Shown here: positions 27,901 to 39,013 of the stretch, piece after piece
Layout of the letters: every line of letters begins with the position of its first letter
How positions within the stretch are numbered: the first letter of the stretch is position 1
Source: Paramecium sonneborni
Taxonomy: Eukaryota; Ciliophora; Oligohymenophorea; Peniculida; Parameciidae
Direction: 5' to 3'
Assembly: GCA_905182985.1 (NCBI GenBank)
Contig: CAJJDN010000020.1
Location: forward strand, 434,441-498,440
Length of the DNA: 64,000 bases
Notes under the pieces: model-generated
Database searches by the model: none
What the model saw: only the letters and a program-made list of their open reading frames with translations
What the model was told of the DNA's origin: nothing
Translations under genes and position numbers: made by a program

Positions 27901-30900
27901 AAAAGATGAGTATCTTTTAAATCATTTTGCAATTATTGTTTGGTTTAGTAGAGGATTAGCATTATATGATAGTTAGGAGATATCTAAGGTAAAATTATTT
28001 AAAATTGCTAAAAAACTAAATATGCAAATAGGGTACATAGGAAGCTGTGTAAATAATCAAAGAGTTTATAGTATGAGTTAAATATCTATTGATATTAATC
28101 CAAAATGTTATAGTTAATCTAAACCTTGCTATTTAGTAAATTCATTAAGATGTGCAGAGTCTATTTTAATCACTCATTGCATAAGTTCCTCTTTGCTAGC
28201 TTAACAAGTTCTATACTTTTGGCTTTATGAAATGATTCTATTTGTCTTAATAAACCTAATAAATTAAGGGAAATTCTTAACTTAGAGTTGCAACATTCTC
28301 CTTTTGTTAAGTCAGACTTTCACAGTAATTATTTAATTGATATCTCATAATAACAGATTCAAACCCACAGAAGTCTATTATAAAGGATTAATACCTTAAA
28401 GATGTCTAGTTAAATCTCTGTTTAATAAAGAATCATTAATTAAAATATTTCTGGTTGGAGTTATTGATGCAGCTATTGTGAGTATTCCACTTTATGCTAC
28501 TAAATATTTATATGGAGATTCCAATTATTTACCAATAACACAATTTGCATTTGTTATTACTTTAGAATTAATAGTTAAAATATAGTTATATTTCTAAATA
28601 TTTGAAAATTAATATAAACAGCTTTTAGGGTTATTATTGTTAAGCATATTCATAACTGGATTAGTAACTTTTCTTACTATTCCAGATTATAATGATTTTA
28701 AAGTATCATACTCCGATTTGTTTTATAGTCCTGGATTTATAATAAGAAGTTTAATATTTGTCTACATATTTGCAATTGTATTTAAATTTGCTTCCACATC
28801 TATATTATAATTGTACAATTTGGAGATGTTCCAAGATACTGTGATTACAGATGAATTAAATTTCAAATGCATTGAATAGTCAAAGAAATAAAGATCTACC
28901 AAACAAAGTTTACAGTTATCTATCCAATAAAGAAAAAAATTTATCAAATCTATTTTAGAGGATAATAATTAAATGGATGACTCAATTTATAAGGCATTAA
29001 ACAATAATATTAATAATGATGAATAAATTGAATTAAAGAAAAATCTAACTTTCAATCAAAAAGAATTTGAGATCAGATATTAGGAATCCATGAATTAAAG
29101 TTCAATTTTATATTTAATCTTTGAAGCCACAATCTTCGTAAATCTATTAATTTAAGTAAATTAAATAGAGAACAATATAGCAATATACATTATTTGGGGA
29201 GTCTAATTATTTTATAGCATAACAATATATATACTTTAATATTTGGAAATTATACAACGTAAAATCTAATAGAATTTACAATTAATAAGTATTTTAAGCA
29301 GATTTTTATTCTAATTTATAACAATATTCTTATTAGATTAGGATTACATTTTGAATTAAATAATATTTACATCAATATTCTTGATTATACTATTAAATTA
29401 TTCAATACAACAAAGTCTAAAATTTAAAGGTACAATAATCTTGATGAGTTTAATAAGTTTAGGAGTAATATTGAAATTTATAACACCTGAATATTAATAT
29501 TTTCCATAGAAGTAAATAATGTTTATATTGGCTTTGATAATAATATGTAGTTTATCGACGGTAAGTGGATATTATTTGTGTTATGTAAATGAGTATTTAA
29601 GAAGACAAAACTTTCTATTGTAGGAATAATTGGAGAAGGAATAGAAGAAGTTGAATGATGCCTTAGGTATATTGATGCCAAGATTTATAAAAGAGAGAAT
29701 GGCTCGAGGATATATATAAATATAGGAAGACTAAGGACCAGTTACAATTTTATTTTGTGAGATTTGTGATTTTGATGATATTATAGAATCTGAGAAGGTG
29801 TCTATTATAAGTTTTCTAGATTCTATTTATAGAACATTTGATACAATATGCAACTAGTATAATATATAAAAGATTGAGACGGTTGGTTAGATATATGTTT
29901 GTGCATCTGGATTAAAAGATTATGATATAATAGATAAATAATAAAAGAATTCAACTTAGAAAATGATTGAATGTGCTATAGCGATGATGGAATCAACAAA
30001 TAATTTGAAATATTAAGATAAATAGATAATAATAAAGATTGGAATTAATTATGGTAATGTTATGGCAGGTGTGATTGGTTAACATAAACCATAATTTTCA
30101 TTGATTGGAGATACAGTTAATACAACTAGTAGAGCATGTACAGTTTGTGAACCAGGAAGAATATCATTGACTGAAAGTGCTTTTATAAGAGAAAGATAAA
30201 TGAAGTATTAATTTTAAGTTAAAGAAATTAATATAAAGAATATTAATGTTCTTTATTAATTAGTTATTCATAAGAAAAACACATTTGCAGCTAAAGTTGA
30301 TAAATCTCCTATTATTAAATTAGTTAGTTCAATTTAATTTAAAAAATTAGATTCTTTTGATAAACCTATAATTAATGATCTTATGACTAATGCAGTTAAT
30401 CCTGCAGGTTTTTAATTTGATATGGCAAGGAAATCATCGATGTCGAGAAATAAATCTGTTTATTAGTTACCTGTTGAATAATTTGGAAAGGTTATATAAG
30501 ATGTAATAACTGCCAATAAATTACTATGTAATTATTTCATACCATAATAGAGGATATATCAAATAGACGTATTACTATGCATAGAAAAAGTAGAGTTACA
30601 AGATTCAAAGAAGTTAATCCATAGATGATGTCATCTCATGATTAAGTCTAATAATAATAATAATAATAATAATAACAGTAATAATAATAATAACAGTAAT
30701 AAAAAAAAGATGATCCCTTAGGAGATTAATTTGGAGATCTCTTTGATAATTTAAAAGTTGCAGATTCTTAAAAAAATATTGATGATGTAATGCCAAAGAG
30801 TCCATTGATTAATCTTAAAAGCTAGAAATCTTTATAAAATAATAACAATAATCATCTATTTGATTCAACTCTTTAATAGGAAGAAAAGATAGAAATTCCT

Positions 30901-32284
30901 AAATTATAATAATTGATTGGTAATCAAGAGAAGATCGAGACTGATATTATGTAAGAACTTATTAGAGTTAAATGTGATTTTGGTACAAGCTAAGCTAGAA
31001 GGGGTATGTATTTATGAATTAAGATTAGTTTATTTCCGATAATTTAAATATAAAGAGATGATAAGAATTTACAATCATAAACTTTTTAAAGATATGGTTT
31101 AATATTGTTTAATTCTATTTATTTATTTGATGATATTTTAATTACCTATATTATTTGCATTAATGGAATATAGAGAGTTTTTAGGAGTGAATCTCACAAT
31201 AGAAGGATTAAAAATTGCATTTTATTTAATGAGTTGTATAGTAGTTCCTTTTTGTTTAAGAGATGCTTATAAATATATATTTCAAATAGGGATGATTATA
31301 GGATATTTTATTAGTATTCTATTCAGCATAATAACCATCATAATTAATGATCCAATTGAAAGAACTTATATTACTCTTATTCTAGCTTATACTTTATGTT
31401 TAGGATATTTCTTAAGAGCTCTTCCATATTTTACATCTCGTCATAGAAAATTATTATTCATTTTGAAATATATCAATATCATATTTATCTTATCGTTCTC
31501 TAATGAATGGAATGAAACTATTATATTTATTATCACCATAGAAATCTTTATTCTAGTTTAAAGAAATCAAAATGAAGATTTACTTTATTAGAATTATAAC
31601 ATTCATGATTAATTATTGTAACAATAATAAGAATAAAATAAGATTATTAGTCATCTATTACCTTCTCATATTTTATAATAATATTTTAAAGAATAAGATA
31701 CTATCCCTGATGTTTTTGAAAATGCAACAATCTTATATGCAGATATAGCTGGTTTTACAAAATATTCAACTAGTGTTGATGCTTAATAAGTTTTATAAAT
31801 GTTGAGTTCTCTTTTTAATAAATTTGATGTAGCTTGCACAGAAAACAACGTTTATAAATTATACTCAATAGGTGATAGTTATGTAGTTATGGGAGTGTTA
31901 GATGCTAACAATGGAATAAGAGAAGAAGAAGCCTATAATGTAGTGAATCTTGGTTTTTAATTATTAGATATAGTAAATCTTCTTAAAAAAAATATTTAAT
32001 ATCCTGACATTAATTTGAGAATTGCAATTCATACTGGAAATATTATAGGAGGAATAGTAGGAACAGATATAGTCAGATATGATATTTATGGATCAGATGT
32101 TGCAATAGCAAAAAAATTAGAATAGAATTCTTAAATTGATAGAATCATGGTTTCAGAAGATACTATGAAATTTCTTGATGCTACTTACACTGGTGAATTT
32201 AGTTATGTTTTTGCTAATTAGATTGAACATCGAAATAGAATCATTTAAGGTTATTATATAGACAGAGTGTAATCTGAAGAATGA
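24987..32284 (+). CDS. Guanylyl cyclase with N-terminal P-type-ATPase-like domain and two cyclase domains
   Basis: About 2300 aa with many introns (for example 25294-25319, 25703-25731, 26052-26079, 26267-26291). This layout, a P4-ATPase-like half followed by two 6-TM cassettes each with a cyclase domain, is the one described for Paramecium, Tetrahymena and Plasmodium guanylyl cyclases. Seen: the actuator motif VGDIVILQKTYECPADVLLL near 25555, TM helices, and a last ATPase TM block around 28470-28800. The C1 domain starts near 29660 (GILMPRFIKERMARGYIQ, ILFCEICDFDD, IETVGQIYVCASG, IGDTVNTTSRACTV) and carries the Glu typical of guanine recognition. C2 starts near 31720 (ILYADIAGFTKYS, KLYSIGDSYVVMG) and keeps the metal Asp. 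The ATPase phosphorylation site and the GDGxND site are changed, so pumping is unlikely. Exact start uncertain (24982 or 24987). Confidence 0.9.
30649..30705 (+). repeat. TAA/CAG trinucleotide run encoding polyglutamine
   Basis: A run of TAA triplets with two CAG interruptions lies in frame within the linker between the two cyclase domains and encodes about 16 consecutive Gln. Because TAA means Gln here, a simple AT microsatellite becomes a polyQ tract. Confidence 0.85.
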
Positions 32285-32303
32285 AAACTTATTTTAATAA
32301 AAA

Positions 32304-32645
32304 TCATTATTGATCTAATACAACCTTAATTCTTAAAATTGATTTGTTTTCTTCTTTTCTTATTTAAATCTCACTTGTATGTTAGATACCTTTTCGCTTA
32401 TATACTTCATATGATGAAATCAATCTTGATATTTGACCATCTTCAGCTTCCAATTCTAATATCCCTTTATTCATTTCAAACATTTATATTATCTTTTTCA
32501 TCATTGTAGATTTTTTTATTCTAATTGCTTTACTCATTTCTATATCCTTCTATGGTTACTCCAAAAAGTTTTTTAACTCTTCTTTGGCTTTGTAATTGTA
32601 AAACTTATTATCTAAAACTAATCTCTAATTTCTTGCTCCATTCAT
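32304..32645 (-). CDS. Small basic hypothetical protein, 113 aa
   Basis: Single exon, start 32645, stop 32304-32306, which is only 20 bp from the stop of the convergent cyclase gene. The protein is rich in Lys, Ile, Met and Glu with a likely central helix (KAIRIKKSTMMKKIIQMFEM) and a beta-like end. It has no Cys pairs, signal peptide or TM segment, and I do not recognise it. Coding status is supported by length without TGA and by its fit between two tightly spaced genes. Confidence 0.55.
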
Positions 32646-32667
32646 TATTATAATAAATAATATTATT

Positions 32668-33300
32668 TCAATGTATAATATAAGTATATTAATTATTTAA
32701 CACATATAAAGCTGATTTTGTATTCTTTATTCTTATTTTATCTAATGAACATTAAAATAATGGTAATTTTATTGTTAAATCCTTTTCTATAACTCCTTTT
32801 CTTAAAAATTCTTTCAAAGCACCTTTAGTTCTAACATGTACAGGAATCTTTTCATTATCTTTTTAAATATACTCAAAATTCACATCCATTAACTTCTTTA
32901 AACTAAATAAAATAAATCCCTTGCATTCATTAAATGAATGTAATTATCTATTATTTGACATTTTTAATGTTTTCTAATTCATACTCAAAACTTCTTTAAA
33001 AAAATTTAAATCATTTATCTTAATATGAACTGCATAACACAAGTATTCAAAATTTACAATAACTTTATGATCTTCATCTAAATCAGATTTCGATAATCCT
33101 GCAAATGTTTCCTCATATAATTCTTTTAATGCATTACTCATTGATGAAAGACCAACTTCTTAAATCCCTCCAGGTTCCATCATAACCATCTATTTCTTTC
33201 GAATGTTTTAAAGTAATAAAACTAATGTTTCATCTTTATCCTTTATAAAAATCATCACTCCTGATCCTGTTATTTTTTGCATTTATATATTTAATTTCAT
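32668..33300 (-). CDS. Nudix hydrolase-like protein
   Basis: Single exon, 210 aa, start 33300. Nudix enzymes cleave nucleoside diphosphates linked to another moiety. Near the N-terminus GSGVMIFIKDKDETLVLLLQ gives the first strand, followed by a Nudix box: GGIQEVGLSSMSNALKELYE and then ET, matching G-x5-E-x7-REuxEExGu with Lys for Arg and Thr for Gly. The key Glu residues of KELYEET are present, so metal binding is plausible. The C-terminal half is a helical/beta mix with no extra domain. An internal Met at residue 7 could be the true start. The substrate cannot be predicted. Confidence 0.75.
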
Positions 33301-33387
33301 ACGTACAAATAATTTTCTTAAAAGAAAAATAATTACATATATTTATTATTTAAATATAATATAATAATTAGTAACATATAAATAATA

Positions 33388-34576
33388 TCATGCTTTACGA
33401 ACATTTGTTGATTTTACTCTCTTTCTATTTTTAAAAAAATCTTATAATTATAATACACCATCTTCAGTTGTTATCATAATCTTGTTCTCTTACAAAAATA
33501 GTTAATATTATTCCTCACCTATTAAATATAATCCTTATTTTAATCTAATAAATTAATATTATTATGTGTAATCTTTAGCTATCACTTATGCTAATTTAGA
33601 ATCCAATTTATCTTCTTTTATTGGAATGTATTGAGATCCAGTAGCTCTCATTTTTAATATTTATTTAATCAAATTATCAACTATTTCATCATTTTCTATT
33701 GGTTAAGTAATTTATAAATTTAATTTTATGTTTTAACTTAATCCATCTATTTCAAATTATGTTAATCTGCTCTTTAATTATGTTATTTGACAATCAAATT
33801 AACTAATGGTTTATTTTAATTTAATAACTTCTTAATCAACCTAAGATTTCTTATCCATTACTTCTTAATAATTAGCATCTAAATCCATTAACTATTTTAG
33901 TAATTGTTTATTCTCTTATGCTTACTTGTTTTGCAGTCTCAATAAATTTTAAAAATCATTTCTAATATCACTTGTTGTAATTTCTTATTTAGTTTAAACT
34001 ACTTTCTCTATTTTCTATTCATTTTATTCTTACAACTTAATTACTAAATTTTCAAGTTCTATTATTTTTTATTTAAGTTAATTGTTTTCTTGTTTTAATT
34101 ATTCCATTAAATTATCTCCTAAAAAAAATGATTATGTTAATTTTTAATTTGATTCAGATTTCTATCTATTTTTAGGAGTCTTAAAACTAAATTTTTTAGT
34201 ACTAGCTGTTAAACTTCTATCTGTATCATTTTTTCTATGTGGTGATTCTGAAGTTTAAACATTTTATTTTATGTTTAATTTAGATGGTTTTTCAACATCT
34301 TATATCAATACAATGTAATATTATCCACTTACATTAGTAAATTTATATTCACCAGTTGTTTCTGTTATATCTTCATTAATTTAAATTCTAAAGATTTCGT
34401 CATTGTATTTTAATTAGATTGAACTTAATTAGCTTATTATATATTAATTTACATTACTCAACATTAAATGTTAATCCTTCAGTTTAAGGTAGTGTTACTA
34501 CTTTAGACTTTCCTCCCATAGTCACAGAACATTTGAATTATTATTATGATTTAAGAGCAATAAGAACTTTAAACAT
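33388..34576 (-). CDS. Coiled-coil protein with small N-terminal beta domain
   Basis: Start 34576, stop 33388-33390, one 25-nt intron (34433-34457), 387 aa. The first ~95 residues look beta-rich (KVVTLPQTEGLTFNVDQL, YNDEIFRIQINED). A Ser/Lys-rich linker follows, and then a long Gln/Lys/Glu coiled coil from about residue 160 to 290 (LKQENNQLKQKIIELENLV). The last 80 residues include IPIKEDKLDSKLAQVIAKDY and a basic end (FFKNRKRVKSTNVRKA). No family recognised. The start is about 210 bp from the RNA gene on the other strand. Confidence 0.7.
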
Positions 34577-34784
34577 GTTTGTCTGTTATAATAAAAATTA
34601 TAAATATAATCAGCACAATATATTTATTTAATAAGAAGATAATAAGCATTTATAATTGTTAATTCTAATCATTCATTTTAAAAAGCTTTCAAATAATTAA
34701 ATCTCAATTATTTGACTAAATTAACTTGTGATAATTTTTCAATAATTTAAATAAAAATAAACAAAAAGATTTTGCAAATTGCTT

Positions 34785-35120
34785 AGTCATCGGGGCACAT
34801 ATACACGAATGTAAGAAATTACATAAAATAACCCTGGGGTTAAAGTCCTCCTTTCATTTGGGACAGAAAGTGTCGGCATAATATGCTGGTCTGAGAATTG
34901 TCTGTTGCCCTAAGAAGAGAATCATTAATTCAACTAAATTTCGTAATTTAACAGACTACACTAAGAGAGTGTAGTTGATGTTTAATGAAATGTTCACTCC
35001 TAAGATTAAGACTGTTGTGGAGACAAGAATGTCTAGGAGTGGAGTTAAATTTCTTAAATTTGAGTTAAATTACTAATATTTAAATTGATTTTTTGATTTG
35101 ATTAGAATGGCCTGACTTTC
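34785..35120 (+). ncRNA. Structured RNA gene, candidate RNase MRP RNA
   Basis: This stretch is clearly more GC-rich than its surroundings and has no good reading frame. It contains several perfect stems: CTACACT/AGTGTAG with a 5-nt loop at 34956-34974, CACTCCTA (34995-35002) with TAGGAGTG (35034-35041), GGCATA/GCTGG-type hairpin near 34875, and a possible closing helix AGTCA (34785) with TGACT (35113). The segment 34836-34874 (GGGGTTAAAGTCCTCC then GGGACAGAAAGTGTC) resembles the MRP RNA CR-I region, where human has a GGGGAAAGUCCCC element followed by CGGGCAGAGAGUGCC. RNase P RNA is the main alternative (a GGTCTGAGA stretch occurs at about 34888). MRP processes pre-rRNA. Ends are estimates. 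Confidence 0.55.
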
Positions 35121-35587
35121 TTAAGACATCCAATAAATATAAGCTAGTTATACTAACCTATAAACACAAGGGGGCTTATGATTTGCAAATCACTTGGTTT
35201 ATTTTTGTTTAAATTCTATATTCCTATTATGTAGATTGTTAAGCCAATAAAAAAGCAATGCAAATATTTTTATATATCTGTGTTGAAGATATTTGGCTAA
35301 ATAGAATCTAAATTGGGCATAAATTTCCTATTGATTAGGACTTATATTAAATCAGTTTAGAAACATACTAAATATAACCATTTATTATAATTTTATTTAA
35401 TTTAATTTTTAAAAACCTAATATAGAAACAAGTATGTAAGATTTTGTTATTTTTAATTAATATTATACTTTATTTTTATCATTCTATTTTTATCTTAATG
35501 ATTTAATTAAATTAATATTGTTGTTGTTTATTTATATAAATAGAGGAGGACAACTTATAATATTTTGTTATTATAAAATTTTATAAA
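35121..35587. other. Spacer, 467 bp, downstream of the RNA gene
   Basis: The first 100 bp still show structure: TAAGC near 35138 can pair with GCTTA near 35174, and the palindrome ATTTGCAAAT is at 35181-35190. The rest is plain AT-rich DNA. I see no reading frame with introns. Confidence 0.4.
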
Positions 35588-36235
35588 TCAAATCTTTTTT
35601 GGTTTCTTTGTTAAATGTGAACACATGTATTCTAAGATCTCTGCTTAAGTTTTTTTTAATTCTTCAATTTATTTTTCTTAATTTCTTAATAAAGATACTA
35701 AATGATGTATTTCATCATCTTAATCTAATAATAGTAAAAGGGCATCAAAATTTTAGAGTGAAAATTTTTACGATTATTATTATTATTTATCAATTTTCAT
35801 AGTAAAAAAATCATCACTGGTTATTGGTTTATTAGATTATTATGGTGTTGGAATGGGTTTTTATTATGGTATAACTTAAGGTTTTATAGGTTCTTATTAA
35901 TTTAATATTTTGCCATTCTTTAAGAGATCCATACTTGTAATTTCATAATGATAAGCATCAGAGTTTTAATTAAAATTTCTTTCAAAATCTAGAAGATCTT
36001 TATCAGCTTTAGTTTTTTTTCTATTGCCTTAGTAATCTTCATCAGATTCAGATGCTTTATTTTAATTCTAAAATTATTATTTTAACCAAGCCTTGATTGT
36101 ACGAGACTTTAGATCATATTCTTATGCCATATATTCAATTTCTTTATCAGATGGATTACTTCCTAAAGCTTTAAGTATTTATTATCTATCCATATTAGAA
36201 ACAGATCTCTTAGGATAATTATATCGAGGGTTCAT
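35588..36235 (-). CDS. Homeodomain-like (HTH) protein
   Basis: Single exon, 215 aa, start 36235, stop 35588-35590. Residues about 16-60 (RQQILKALGSNPSDKEIEYM, then AQEYDLKSRTIKAWLKQQFQ) follow the homeodomain pattern: helix 1, N-P/S-x-x-x-x-I spacing, and a recognition helix with I-x-x-W and Gln in place of the usual FQNRR. A DNA-binding role is inferred. The remainder is Gln/Pro-rich with a C-terminal coiled coil (LLRNQEKQIEELKKTQAEIL). Homeobox-like genes are few in ciliates, so the assignment rests on the W and helix spacing only. Confidence 0.6.
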
Positions 36236-36283
36236 TGTTGTTAATAAAAAAAATTCAAGAATCCTAAATACATATTTAAATCA

Positions 36284-37321
36284 TTTATCATATTTTAGAA
36301 ATGAGGATAAAATTAATATTAATTAATAATGCTATTCAAAGTATAATCAAAATATAACTTTATTTAATAACAAGTAAATATATTTTCAAAGTACTCTTGC
36401 TTTTCTTTTTAACCTGTTATTTTTATGATTTTCAAAATCTTTTTAATTTAAATCCTTAAATTTGTCAGCTTATTCTTCTTTAGAAAACATTTGATTATAA
36501 ATTTTGATAAATTATTCTTGTTATTTTTCAAATTCTTCTTTTTCCTTTTATCTTTATAATTCTTTTTCAAAATCATCATTTTCAATTTCTTCAGAATCAA
36601 CATCATGATCAAAATATATTGTAGTTTAACCAGTTGTTTTAATTTAACCCTTTTTAACATAATGACCCCTAAAGTATCTAAGTTATTTTTACTTACCAAT
36701 ACATTCAATTTGTGCATTAGCTACTCTACTTGATATCTATTTTTAGTTTTTAGGTATTAAATCATATTAATCTATTTAATCATTTTTAGCTTATTTAATT
36801 AACATTGAAAATTAATCATTTGTTTAAATTTGATTAGTACAATTAAAAAAGAGATCATACTTTTATTTCCAATCATTCTATGATATTAATAATTAATAAT
36901 AAATTGATTATTTATTAAGTTCAATATCATTTTCAATTAAGGGATGATTAAAAGAAGTACTAGTTTTATCTAAAATATTCAAGCTAATTCGTTTTAATTC
37001 TCCACAAAAATATAAAAAAAACATTAACTTTTTAAATTGTAATCTATTTATTACTTTCATATAATGATCAAACCTTTCTTCCATATTCTTATCATGACAT
37101 TTAATATGTTAATAAAATAATTATTCTAATTAAATAGCACTATTTTATAATTCAATGAAAATAGGATCATCTATTTTCTCCTTTATATCAACAGCTTTTA
37201 ACATAATATAAATATCCACATATGAGATTCTTGGAAATTAAGAACCAAATCTCTTTTTTCTAATGTTTTTTAAATGAATAAAAGCAGAGGAAATAATTTT
37301 TATACCAATCTAAAGAAATCT
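36284..37321. repeat. First copy of a 1038-bp exact direct repeat (likely assembly duplication)
   Basis: Identical, as far as I can compare, to 37323-38360 at an offset of 1039 bp, with a single N between the copies. It carries the C-terminal part of the gene at 37425-38735 plus its downstream flank. Confidence 0.9.
36386..37321 (-). pseudogene. Truncated duplicate of the ARID-like gene 3' part
   Basis: Codes for the C-terminal ~310 residues of the protein encoded at 37425-38735, ending at the same stop (36386-36388), and is cut at the N at 37322. It lacks the start codon, the two introns and the N-terminal domain. Most likely it is an unmerged contig overlap rather than a real pseudogene. 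Confidence 0.8.
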
Positions 37322-37322
37322 N
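37322..37322. other. Single-N contig junction
   Basis: A lone N stands exactly between two identical 1038-bp copies, marking where contig ends were placed side by side. Confidence 0.9.
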
Positions 37323-38360
37323 TTTATCATATTTTAGAAATGAGGATAAAATTAATATTAATTAATAATGCTATTCAAAGTATAATCAAAATATAACTTT
37401 ATTTAATAACAAGTAAATATATTTTCAAAGTACTCTTGCTTTTCTTTTTAACCTGTTATTTTTATGATTTTCAAAATCTTTTTAATTTAAATCCTTAAAT
37501 TTGTCAGCTTATTCTTCTTTAGAAAACATTTGATTATAAATTTTGATAAATTATTCTTGTTATTTTTCAAATTCTTCTTTTTCCTTTTATCTTTATAATT
37601 CTTTTTCAAAATCATCATTTTCAATTTCTTCAGAATCAACATCATGATCAAAATATATTGTAGTTTAACCAGTTGTTTTAATTTAACCCTTTTTAACATA
37701 ATGACCCCTAAAGTATCTAAGTTATTTTTACTTACCAATACATTCAATTTGTGCATTAGCTACTCTACTTGATATCTATTTTTAGTTTTTAGGTATTAAA
37801 TCATATTAATCTATTTAATCATTTTTAGCTTATTTAATTAACATTGAAAATTAATCATTTGTTTAAATTTGATTAGTACAATTAAAAAAGAGATCATACT
37901 TTTATTTCCAATCATTCTATGATATTAATAATTAATAATAAATTGATTATTTATTAAGTTCAATATCATTTTCAATTAAGGGATGATTAAAAGAAGTACT
38001 AGTTTTATCTAAAATATTCAAGCTAATTCGTTTTAATTCTCCACAAAAATATAAAAAAAACATTAACTTTTTAAATTGTAATCTATTTATTACTTTCATA
38101 TAATGATCAAACCTTTCTTCCATATTCTTATCATGACATTTAATATGTTAATAAAATAATTATTCTAATTAAATAGCACTATTTTATAATTCAATGAAAA
38201 TAGGATCATCTATTTTCTCCTTTATATCAACAGCTTTTAACATAATATAAATATCCACATATGAGATTCTTGGAAATTAAGAACCAAATCTCTTTTTTCT
38301 AATGTTTTTTAAATGAATAAAAGCAGAGGAAATAATTTTTATACCAATCTAAAGAAATCT
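37323..38360. repeat. Second copy of the 1038-bp direct repeat
   Basis: See 36284-37321. This copy continues into unique sequence that completes the gene, so it is the one attached to the intact 5' end. Confidence 0.9.
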
Positions 38361-38735
38361 TGCAATCTTTTATGTATATCTCCCAAGATACAAACTCAAA
38401 TTCATATGTAAACTTACTTACATCCAGTTTTCGCCTAGAATTCTTGCAAACCTGCTTTAGTAAATCCTCTACACTTTATTCCAGTTTCAAATAATATTTA
38501 TTCCTATTCTGTATTTATATTATCAGAATAATTAGTTAATATTTAATATCTATATATTCTCTAAATAAGTTTACCTTTTCTTTAAATTATAACTTTTTGT
38601 CTCAGCTAATCCTGTTCTTTCATAAAATAATCTCGCTACTTAAGTCCAATATTTGCAATTTGCTCCACCAAAGGCTTCTACTACATTTAACAATTCTTGA
38701 TTGTATTTATCATCCAGAGAATAATTTCTATACAT
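37425..38735 (-). CDS. ARID-like protein A, paralogue of 55738-57060
   Basis: Start 38735, stop 37425-37427, introns 38550-38574 (25 nt) and 38395-38417 (23 nt); 420 aa. Residues 10-60 read ELLNVVEAFGGANCKYWTQV followed by ARLFYERTGL...YNLKKRYQIL. The GG, W, V-A and L-x-x-R-Y positions resemble the ARID/BRIGHT DNA-binding fold. A second conserved block is ILFETGIKCRGFTKAGLQEF, a third is YLGRYTQKIARF, and near the C-terminus LRYFRGHYVKKGQIKTTGQ is followed by TTIYFDHD. All four blocks recur in the gene at 55738. The tail is a charged coiled coil ending in a basic cluster. A nuclear DNA-binding role is inferred from the ARID resemblance only. Confidence 0.75.
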
Positions 38736-39013
38736 ATTATATGTGCTAGTTATTTCTTATTAAAATAAAGAACATTTTTTCAAGGAGAATTTATCCAGGA
38801 AATTTTATTCTTATTTTTTATTAATTTAAAATCTATTATTTTCTTCCTGTGATATCCAAAAAATTTATGTCTAATAAATAATGATTTTATATACAATTTA
38901 TCTTTTAGATATACATCTACTATATTCAAATAGATTTAAGATATTTATTTATTTTTTTTTGAATTTCAAATTAATCTATTGATATTACTTTATTTAATTT
39001 TTAATTCCTCATT

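Noticed and set aside
30649..30705. Run of stop codons marking a pseudogene
   Set aside because: TAA encodes Gln in this genetic code, and the frame continues into an intact cyclase domain.
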